From: Chloroflexota bacterium
Lineage (GTDB): Bacteria; Chloroflexota; Dormibacteria; CF-121
Assembly: GCA_005880605.1 (NCBI GenBank)
Contig: VBIS01000065.1
Span: 1 to 11,866, forward strand
Length of the DNA: 11,866 bases
Reading direction: 5' to 3'
A model generated the notes under the pieces. The model had not been told where the DNA came from. It ran no database searches and worked only from the letters and a program-made list of their open reading frames with translations. The position numbers and the translations under genes are program-made. Of the stretch, positions 1-6,344 are shown one piece after another. Positions within the stretch are counted from its first letter, which is position 1. Every line of letters starts with the position of its first letter.

Positions 1-860
1 ACGAACACGTTGTAGTTGCCTGCCGAGTCAAGACAGAGATACGGCGCTTCGCGAGTCACCGGACTGGTCGGAAGTGTCGTATAGGTCGGGTTGGGGAAGC
101 TCTGCGCCGGGGCCCCGATCACTCCGGAGAACACCTGGTTCCAAACCCCGTTCGTCCAGAAATCGATCTTGCTATTCCGCGTCACCCATTGCTGTTGGGT
201 GCCGTTGAGGACACCCTTGTAGGTTGAGTCGGCCGCGAAACCGCCGCTCGCATAGCCCTTCGGGCCGCAATAATCAAAGAAGGTCGTGAAGCCGTTGATG
301 GCAACCCGCCTCATCGGTGCGGCCTGCGACACCGCCCAGATCTCGTTCGAGTTGTCGCATCCGACTCCGTACGGGTCCGGAGACGGGGGCACATACACCG
401 GTGTCGTCCCGCTGGGATATGGAGAGAAATTGATGGTGAGGTTCGACAGCGAGCGCCAGAAGTTGTCGAGCGCGAGGCACGAACCCGGGGTGCAATGGTT
501 GAAGACGTCGACGGCGCCGTTGATCACGACGTCACCCGGTGAGAGGCCAAGGCCCGCCACGCTCGTGTAGTAGCCGACCTGGAAGATGAGCGGATGCTCC
601 TTGGAGCCATAGGTTCCCGGCTCGAACAACACCGCATCGCGCCGCGGACCGAACTCATTGTTCACCTGCGCCACGGCCACCTCGTTCAGTTGCGCCTGGA
701 TCGTCGCCTGGTCCATGCCGGCACTGAAGATATGAACGCTGGCACCGAACGCTGGCGCGGTCGGCGCTGCATGAACGGCCGCCAGCATGCCTGGGCTGGT
801 GGACCATGCCAGCGCCAAGGTGCCAGCGACGATCAAGGTTCGAACGGTGCGCATCCTCAT
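1..860 (-). CDS. Secreted GH55-like beta-helix protein (3' end outside window)
   Basis: About 286 codons are visible, with no stop before the left edge. The N-terminus (MRMRTVRTLIVAGTLALAW, then an AVHAA cleavage region near residues 29-32) reads as a Sec signal peptide, so export is likely. The mature part starts with FGASVHIF and carries LLFEPGTYG-type, VGYYTSVAGLG, DVVINGAVDV, LDNFWRSLSNL and WAVSQAAPMRR blocks. I recognise these from a high-GC bacterial family often labelled 'adenylyl cyclase' or 'coagulation factor 5/8 type domain protein', but which looks like a right-handed beta-helix related to GH55 beta-1,3-glucanases and pectate lyases. The cyclase label is almost certainly wrong. 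ATG at 860 lies 1 nt after the GH3 stop, with a strong GGGAGGAGGAG ribosome binding site at 866-876 inside the GH3 tail, so the two genes are probably translationally coupled. An extracellular glucanase role is inference. An in-frame ATG at 854 is an alternative start. Confidence 0.72.
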   Translation of the reverse strand, partial: MRMRTVRTLIVAGTLALAWSTSPGMLAAVHAAPTAPAFGASVHIFSAGMDQATIQAQLNEVAVAQVNNEFGPRRDAVLFEPGTYGSKEHPLIFQVGYYTSVAGLGLSPGDVVINGAVDVFNHCTPGSCLALDNFWRSLSNLTINFSPYPSGTTPVYVPPSPDPYGVGCDNSNEIWAVSQAAPMRRVAINGFTTFFDYCGPKGYASGGFAADSTYKGVLNGTQQQWVTRNSKIDFWTNGVWNQVFSGVIGAPAQSFPNPTYTTLPTSPVTREAPYLCLDSAGNYNVF

Positions 861-861
861 A

Positions 862-3366
862 TCAACTCCTCCTCCCAAATTCAACGGTTGCCTTCAGCCT
901 GGTGTTGCGAGACGAGCGTCCCGCATAGAGCGTGTACGTGCCCGGGTCAGACACCCAGGCGCGCGTCGACTCATCGAAGTGCTCGAACAAACGCGCGGGC
1001 ACGACCAGGCGCGCCGTCGCTTGCGCACCTGGCTCTGCGTTGACGGAGGCAAAGGCCGCCAGCACCTTGGCCGGCCGGGCTGGATCGGGATCGGGCCCCT
1101 CGAGATAGAGTTGCACCACCTCACGACCCGGGCGCTGGCCCGAGTTGCGGACGGTCACAACGCAACTGAAGTCCTCGGCGGCGCGGATCGACCCCCTGTC
1201 GGGGACGATCGATTCGTAGGTCCAGTCCGTGTATCCGAGGCCGTGGCCGAAAGGGAATTGCGGCTCGGTGCCACTCCGGTCGTAGCCGCGGTAGCCAACC
1301 AGCAAGCCCTCCGCGTAAATGAGATCGCCGCCATCAGGATGGGCATGCAGGACCGGCGAGTCGACCTCATCGCGAGGGATGGTGACCGGAAGGCGCCCGC
1401 TGGGCTCGACGATCCCCAGCAGGGTGTCCGCGAGCGCGTCGCCGAAGGCCTGGCCGGGAAACCACACCTGCATCACCGCCGCGACCTGATCCGCCCAGGG
1501 CATCAGGACCGGCATTCCGGCGTTCACGACGACGACGGTGTTCGGGTTCGCCGCCGTGACGCGTCGCACCAGATCGTCTTGACGGCCGGGCAGCGCCATC
1601 GACGGCTTGTCAGAACCCTCGCTCTCGGTTCCCTCCGCCGAGCCGACGACGACGACCGCGATGTCGGATTCGCTGGCGGCGCGTGCCGCCGCTTCGATCA
1701 GCTGGTCGTCAGCCAGCTGTGGTGCGATGCCAAGCCGGAGGGTCACGAAGCGCTTCTCGGGCTTGAAGGCGACGCGGACCTCGATCTCGCGCCCCGCCTC
1801 GAGCCGGATCGGGACGCGCACCTCGGGCGGACGCGAAAACAGCTCCATGACTTCGCCGGGAAAGAGGCTCGTCCCCTCCCCGAGCAGCGACCCGTCGACG
1901 CTGACGCGCGTCTCCCCCACCCCGGCGGCGCCGATGACGTGGACCCCGTCGGTTTCAGGTCGATACACGGCTCGCATGACGATTTCGGCACCGGGCTCGT
2001 CCACGCTCCTGGGAAGCCCATCCCACCAGGTGATAACACTGCTCGGCATCGGCGCCTCGTAGCCGACCGTGCCGTCCGGCTTGCGCACCTCGAGCCGCAC
2101 CCCCGTGGTTCCCGTCACCGGGTCACGCAGCCTTCCGTCTGACGGGGTGAGCACCGTGGCATTGGTGAGGCATCCGCGATGCACGCTAACGGCGGTGGCA
2201 CTGCCCAGCGCCTGCCGCAGGGATTGCGCAAGATCGACCCGCGCCGCCGCCAGGACGCGGACGCTGCCGCCGCCCTGCGTCTGCGGCTCGAGCGCGTTGG
2301 GACCGATGAGCGCCACGCTTCGCAGTCCGGCTTTCTTCAGCGGGAGCAGGTCGCGCGGATTGCTGAGCAGGACAAAGGACGCGGCCGTGACCTTTCGTAG
2401 CACCGCCGGATCGATCAGCTGCGGCGCCGTTGCCGGCCGGCTTCCGTCGAAGCCGCCCAGCCGGCGGGCCAGGGCAAAGATGCGGGCGACCTTGTCGTCG
2501 ATCGCGGCCTCCGGCACACTGCCGTTGCGAACCGCGGCCACCAGCTTGTCGCCCCAGGGCCCGTCGGGTCCGGGCATGACGAGGTCGAGCCCGGCCAGCG
2601 CGCTGGGAACCGTTGTCGTCGTGGCGGACCAGTCGGAGACGACCACGCCCCTGAACCCCCAATCCGACTTGAGCACGTCCTGCAGCATCGCGTTGGCCGT
2701 CATGGTGGCGCCGTTGACGGCGTTGTAGGCGGCCATCACCAACAAGACGTCGGCTTCCAAGATGCAGGCCTCGAAGGGCGGGAAGTACAGTTCGCGGAGC
2801 ACGCGCTCGGAGATTCGGGCAACGTAGGTTCGCCGCTCGGTCTCCGAGTCGTTGGCCACGAAGTGCTTGGCGGTGGCGGCAACGCCGGCCCGCTGGATGC
2901 CCCGCACGTAGGCCACGGCGATCCGTGAGGTAAGCACCGGGTCTTCCGAGAAGCACTCGAAACCGCGACCGCTGAGCGGCGTGCGAATGATATTGATGGT
3001 CGGGGCCAGGAGGACGTCCACGCCTTTGCTACGGACCTCCCGCCCCAGCGCTAATGTGAGCTCTTCCACGAGGTCTTCGCTCCAGGTCGCCGCCAGCGCG
3101 ACCGGACAGGGCAACGAGGTCGATGGATTGGCGGGATCGAAGCGCGTCCCGCGCACCCCGGCCGGCCCATCGGACACGATGATCGGGCGCAGGCCGACGG
3201 CGCTTTCGCCGTACAGCGCCCACGCATCCGAGCCCGTCAGCAGCCTGACTCTCTGCTCCAGGGTGAGCCGGGCCAGCAGGCTGGCCTCCTCGGGCGGGAG
3301 AGTCCGGCCGGCGAGCGGCCGACCGGACTCAACCCACCCGTCCCCTTGACGGGCGTGCTCTTCCAA
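862..3366 (-). CDS. Glycoside hydrolase family 3 beta-glycosidase with PA14-like insert and C-terminal Fn3
   Basis: A retaining exo-beta-glycosidase, probably a beta-glucosidase, of 834 residues from a TTG start. The N-terminal GH3 barrel (about 30-300) has VSDGPAGVRG near 65, RGFE followed by SEDP near 134-143, AKHF at 166-169 and VVSDW with the expected nucleophile Asp245. The alpha/beta sandwich (about 325-680) is interrupted by a PA14-like beta domain (about 420-545). TESEGSDK carries the likely acid/base Glu583. A fibronectin-III-like domain starts near 733 (VTVRNSGQRPGREVVQLYL). This layout matches KmBglI and DesR-type enzymes. There is no signal peptide, so it probably acts in the cytoplasm on imported oligosaccharides. 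The TTG lies 2 nt after the binding-protein stop and has no clear Shine-Dalgarno. A GTG at 3459 is in frame but would overlap the upstream gene by 91 bp with unconserved sequence, so I prefer 3366. Family confidence is high; start and exact substrate are uncertain. Confidence 0.93.
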   Translation of the reverse strand: MEEHARQGDGWVESGRPLAGRTLPPEEASLLARLTLEQRVRLLTGSDAWALYGESAVGLRPIIVSDGPAGVRGTRFDPANPSTSLPCPVALAATWSEDLVEELTLALGREVRSKGVDVLLAPTINIIRTPLSGRGFECFSEDPVLTSRIAVAYVRGIQRAGVAATAKHFVANDSETERRTYVARISERVLRELYFPPFEACILEADVLLVMAAYNAVNGATMTANAMLQDVLKSDWGFRGVVVSDWSATTTTVPSALAGLDLVMPGPDGPWGDKLVAAVRNGSVPEAAIDDKVARIFALARRLGGFDGSRPATAPQLIDPAVLRKVTAASFVLLSNPRDLLPLKKAGLRSVALIGPNALEPQTQGGGSVRVLAAARVDLAQSLRQALGSATAVSVHRGCLTNATVLTPSDGRLRDPVTGTTGVRLEVRKPDGTVGYEAPMPSSVITWWDGLPRSVDEPGAEIVMRAVYRPETDGVHVIGAAGVGETRVSVDGSLLGEGTSLFPGEVMELFSRPPEVRVPIRLEAGREIEVRVAFKPEKRFVTLRLGIAPQLADDQLIEAAARAASESDIAVVVVGSAEGTESEGSDKPSMALPGRQDDLVRRVTAANPNTVVVVNAGMPVLMPWADQVAAVMQVWFPGQAFGDALADTLLGIVEPSGRLPVTIPRDEVDSPVLHAHPDGGDLIYAEGLLVGYRGYDRSGTEPQFPFGHGLGYTDWTYESIVPDRGSIRAAEDFSCVVTVRNSGQRPGREVVQLYLEGPDPDPARPAKVLAAFASVNAEPGAQATARLVVPARLFEHFDESTRAWVSDPGTYTLYAGRSSRNTRLKATVEFGRRS
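866..876 (-). promoter_or_regulatory. Strong Shine-Dalgarno for the secreted protein gene
   Basis: The minus strand reads GGGAGGAGGAG here, five bases before the ATG at 860 (about eight from the GGAGG core). It sits within the last codons of the GH3 gene and is the strongest ribosome binding site in the operon. It decides the start at 860 and suggests that the secreted enzyme is made in relatively large amount. Confidence 0.75.
3301..3353 (-). promoter_or_regulatory. Two tandem mRNA hairpins just after the binding-protein gene
   Basis: In the minus-strand transcript, 3353-3337 can form a 6-bp stem (CCCGTC with GACGGG, 5-nt loop). Next, 3329-3301 can form a 12-bp stem (AGTCCGGTCGGC with GCCGGCCGGACT) with loop CGCTC and only one G-U wobble. 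No U tract follows, so a simple terminator is unlikely. The hairpins start 16 nt after the binding-protein stop and fall in the unconserved first codons of the GH3 gene. The position fits a stabiliser or attenuator that would raise binding-protein mRNA over GH3 mRNA, as known for binding-protein genes in other operons. The function is inference. Confidence 0.5.
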
Positions 3367-3368
3367 GC

Positions 3369-5156
3369 TCAGGACACCGGCTTGAGCTGCATCAGGATGT
3401 ACGGCATCTGCGGGTCGCTTGGCGAGGGGTTCATGTAGGGGTGGGATTGGTTGGGCCACCCGGTGTACTTGGCGCTGCTGAAGACGTTCCAGTCGGCGCC
3501 GTACAGCAGGGGAGCCTCGGGGACTTCAGTCGCCATGATCTTCTCGAGCTGCTGCACCACCGGCATCAGCGATGCCGTGTCGTCGGGGTTGGTGCTCTCA
3601 TACTTGCGCAATGCTGCGTCCGCGTCAGCGTTGGACCAGCCGATGTAATGCGCGACCGAGTTCGCGTCCGTGCTGTCGAACCAGTTCTGGTACTGGATGT
3701 AGGGGATGCTGCCGCCGTTGCCCCAGTGGATCGCCGTCTGCCACGCTGACGGAACCGACGTAATGTTGGTGTTCCAGTCGGAGTAGCCCTGCGCCGGCTT
3801 GGTCGTGACGTCCATGCCCAAGGTTTGGAGCTCCTGTGACATCAGCGCCGCGTTTTCCCAGTAGTCGGAGAATGGAACCGGATCGTAGACGGAGAACTTG
3901 ATGATCTTGCCACCCTTGGTCCAGCAGTTGGCGTGGTTGGTGCCGTCACAGTTTCCGCCGGACTTGAAGGTCCCGGCGGCGCTGTCGTAGCGAGAGCTGG
4001 CCGGCGGCGCCCAGCCCGCGTTCTTCAGGATGTCGTAGACGTCGGCGCCGTCCGGAAGCTTCTGGGCCTTCGCGGTCGCCGCGTCGGGCACGCTGCCGCT
4101 GGTCGACAGGTCGTTGGCGAGGCTGCCGTCGGCCGGCAGGAACGTCTTCTGGTTGGGGAGGATCAGCCCGCTCGATGAGCTCGCCGGCTGCTCGTAGCCC
4201 GACTCGCCCAGCAGGGCCAGCGCGTTGCGGTCGACGCCGTAGCTGACGGCCTTGCGGACCGCCGCCTCATCGATGCCTGTGGCGCCGCCGTTGCCAGGGT
4301 TCAGGTTGAACCAGAGGGTCACGGTGCTGCCGGCAGCAAACCAGGCGTGATTGGTCTGCGGGTTGAGGTTGACGTAGTTGGCGTAGACGTTCGGGATGTC
4401 GTTACCCGCCCAGTCCAGCTGGCCGCTGACGAGCGCGTCGCTGGCCGCGGCATTGGTGGCGATGGCGGGGGTCCAGATCGCGGATTCCGGTGGCGTGCCA
4501 CCCCAGTAGCTGGGATTGGGCTTCCACTTGATCACCGAGCTCGAGTAGCTGTCGAGCATGAAGGGCCCGGTGCCAATCGGCTTCTTGATCGTCATCGTCG
4601 GGTTCTGGGCGATCTGGTTCGCGACCGAGGCCTTCAGCATGAAGGTGTTGCTGAGGATGTTGAACAGCCCGGTGTACTGCGCGGACTTGAAGTGAAACGT
4701 CACGTTATTACCGGAAACCGTTGGGTCGGAAGCCTGTTCCGGAACGCCGCGGGTGTTGGCCTTCGGGTTTTCAAACGCCTTGAAGGTGGCAGCGACGTCG
4801 GCCGGACCGAATGCCGAGCCGTCGGTGAACTTCACATTCTGGCGAATGGTGACCTGCAGGTCCTTGCCGCCGTTCTGGAACTGATAGGCGGTCGCCAGCC
4901 ACGGATGGGTGCCGGCCGAGGTCGCGTCGAGCTGGTCGAACTCGTAAAGTGGCTCGTTGACGATCGACCGAACACCCATGCTGGATGACACCGAGTTGCC
5001 GTCATAGGGATTGAAGTCTTCCGAGAAGGTCACCCCCGTTGTCGGCTCGGCGATGAGTGGTCTGCCCGTTTTCGTCGCCGTCGCTTGTCCGGGACCGCAG
5101 GCAGCCAGTCCCAAGACCGCTATTCCGATCACCGCCGTCAATGCTCTTCGATTCAT
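3369..5156 (-). CDS. Family-5 (Opp/Dpp-type) ABC transporter solute-binding lipoprotein
   Basis: Extracellular ligand-capture subunit, 595 residues. MNRRALTAVIGIAVLGLAAC is a lipoprotein signal with lipobox LAAC and lipidated Cys20. The body is a SBP_bac_5 protein: DFNPYDGN near 47, LRQ-like VTIRQNVKFTDG near 102-113, IGTGPF at 194-199, KPNPSYWGG at 212-220, and RKAVSYGVDRNAL near 301. Length is normal for the family. The ATG at 5156 is chosen because it begins the signal peptide and has AAGGAAGGG at 5167-5175; an in-frame start at 5234 would add a non-signal tail. The C-terminal half is rich in Trp and Tyr, as in sugar-binding members (Thermotoga and archaeal cellobiose-type proteins), although most family members bind peptides. 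Cys403 and Cys411 could form a disulfide. With GH3 and LacI as neighbours, an oligosaccharide ligand is the best inference. Confidence 0.9.
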   Translation of the reverse strand: MNRRALTAVIGIAVLGLAACGPGQATATKTGRPLIAEPTTGVTFSEDFNPYDGNSVSSSMGVRSIVNEPLYEFDQLDATSAGTHPWLATAYQFQNGGKDLQVTIRQNVKFTDGSAFGPADVAATFKAFENPKANTRGVPEQASDPTVSGNNVTFHFKSAQYTGLFNILSNTFMLKASVANQIAQNPTMTIKKPIGTGPFMLDSYSSSVIKWKPNPSYWGGTPPESAIWTPAIATNAAASDALVSGQLDWAGNDIPNVYANYVNLNPQTNHAWFAAGSTVTLWFNLNPGNGGATGIDEAAVRKAVSYGVDRNALALLGESGYEQPASSSSGLILPNQKTFLPADGSLANDLSTSGSVPDAATAKAQKLPDGADVYDILKNAGWAPPASSRYDSAAGTFKSGGNCDGTNHANCWTKGGKIIKFSVYDPVPFSDYWENAALMSQELQTLGMDVTTKPAQGYSDWNTNITSVPSAWQTAIHWGNGGSIPYIQYQNWFDSTDANSVAHYIGWSNADADAALRKYESTNPDDTASLMPVVQQLEKIMATEVPEAPLLYGADWNVFSSAKYTGWPNQSHPYMNPSPSDPQMPYILMQLKPVS

Positions 5157-5261
5157 GAATGTGTCACCCTTCCTTGGGCAGGGCCCGTGATGAGCCGTGC
5201 ATTGCTGATCCATCCCGCCGTCGAGTTCCATCAACGTCGTTTCGTGCTTGTCCCATCCTCA
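5157..5261 (-). other. Only sizeable spacer of the operon, with inverted repeat and 32-codon ORF
   Basis: This 105-nt stretch separates the DppF-type gene from the lipoprotein gene. Eight-base arms GTGATGAG (5265-5258) and CTCATCAC (5194-5187) are complementary in the transcript. The first arm covers the stop of the ATPase gene. Inside the loop, CGTTGA and TCGACG can form a further 6-bp stem with one wobble. The spacer also holds an ORF from ATG 5262 to stop 5164 (MRMGQARNDVDG..., 32 residues) that overlaps the upstream stop as TGATG, follows GAGAGG, and ends 7 nt before the lipoprotein ATG. Whether the spacer acts as a processing site, a leader ORF or nothing special cannot be told from one sequence. 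No operator or clear promoter was seen in it. Confidence 0.4.
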
Positions 5262-6344
5262 TCACCTCTCTTGGTTCCGCTGATCGCTTGAGTCGCGCGC
5301 CGGGGCCACCGAGCCGTTGACGGTTATGCGTCGGTTGTTCGGGTCGACGTGGAGCCAGCACGCCGCGGAGTGGTCGGCGGCAACGGCGACTCTCGGCGGC
5401 ACCTGGCTTTTGCAGATCTCCATGACGTAGGGGCAACGTGGATGAAACCGGCAGCCACTGGGCGGCGCGAGCAGGCTGGGCGGTGCGCCGCGGCCGGCAA
5501 GCGCCGGCGCCTCCACTCGATCGGGGTCGGGCGCGGCGGCGAGCAGCAGCTGCGTGTAGGGGTGTGCCGGACGGTCGGTGAGGCTGACGCTGGGAGCCGC
5601 CTCAACCAACTGCCCCGCGTACATCACCACGATCGTGTCGGCGAGGTAGCGCGCCGACGCGATGTCGTGCGTGACGTAGAGGATCGCCAGCTTCTCCCGG
5701 TCCCGAAGATCGGCGAGCAGGTTGAGCACGCCCAGCCGGATCGAGACATCGAGCATCGACACCGGCTCGTCGGCGATCAGGACTCGCGGCCGGACCGCCA
5801 GCCCTCGTGCGATCGCCACGCGCTGCCGCTGCCCACCGGAGAGCTCGTGAGGGAACTTGCCGATGAACGTGTCGGGCGGCTTGAGCGCTACCCGCCGCAG
5901 CAGGTCAGCCACGGTGGCATCGATGTCGCCGTCGGCGATGTGGTGGATCTGTAGAGGTCGCACCAGGTTGTGACCAACCCGATGCACCGGGTTCAGCGAT
6001 GCAAACGGGTCCTGGAACACCATCTGGACCTGCGCCGCGTACGATCGAGGGCGCCCCGGCGGTGCCGGCCGGCCGTCGAGGAACAGCTCGCCGGCATCGG
6101 CTCTGATGATCTTGGCCAGTAGTCGGGCGACCGTCGTCTTCCCGGCCCCGCTTTCACCGACCAGCGCCGTTACCCTCCCCGCGTCGAGCCGAACCGAGAC
6201 GTCCTCGACCGCGTGCACGCGCGTCTTGCGGGCCAGCAGACTGCGGCCCTGCTTCACCCAGAAGGACTTGGTCAGCCCCCGTCCCTCGAGGACAGCACGG
6301 ACGGGGGCAACTGAGGTCGGTGTCGGCGCACTTTCGAGGTTCAC
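5262..6344 (-). CDS. DppF/OppF-type ABC transporter ATP-binding protein
   Basis: Cytoplasmic ATPase of the importer, 360 residues. Walker A GESGAGKT is at 63-70, the Q-loop Gln at 111, signature LSGGQ at 168-172, Walker B VLIADEP at 188-194 and the H-loop His at 226. The oligo_HPY tail follows (HPYTQLLLAAAPDP from 261) with four cysteines at 298, 304, 311 and 329. In the related DppD ATPases such a cysteine set binds a 4Fe-4S cluster; whether it does so here is inference. The GTG start at 6344 overlaps the TGA of the preceding gene as GTGA, which implies translational coupling. It should pair with the ATPase half of the upstream fusion protein to form the two-ATPase engine of an Opp/Dpp transporter. 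Confidence 0.93.
   Translation of the reverse strand: MNLESAPTPTSVAPVRAVLEGRGLTKSFWVKQGRSLLARKTRVHAVEDVSVRLDAGRVTALVGESGAGKTTVARLLAKIIRADAGELFLDGRPAPPGRPRSYAAQVQMVFQDPFASLNPVHRVGHNLVRPLQIHHIADGDIDATVADLLRRVALKPPDTFIGKFPHELSGGQRQRVAIARGLAVRPRVLIADEPVSMLDVSIRLGVLNLLADLRDREKLAILYVTHDIASARYLADTIVVMYAGQLVEAAPSVSLTDRPAHPYTQLLLAAAPDPDRVEAPALAGRGAPPSLLAPPSGCRFHPRCPYVMEICKSQVPPRVAVAADHSAACWLHVDPNNRRITVNGSVAPARDSSDQRNQER

Noticed and set aside
1747..1756. GAAGCGCTTC palindrome inside the GH3 gene as a further LacI operator
   Set aside because: It shares only the AAGCGCTT core with the real sites, lacks the outer GT/AC bases, and sits mid-gene far from any promoter. A 10-bp palindrome of this kind is expected by chance.
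3367..3459. GTG at 3459 as the start of the GH3 gene
   Set aside because: It would overlap the lipoprotein gene by 91 bp, and the extra residues (MAQPIPPLHEPLAK...) are the lipoprotein tail read out of frame, with no GH3 similarity.
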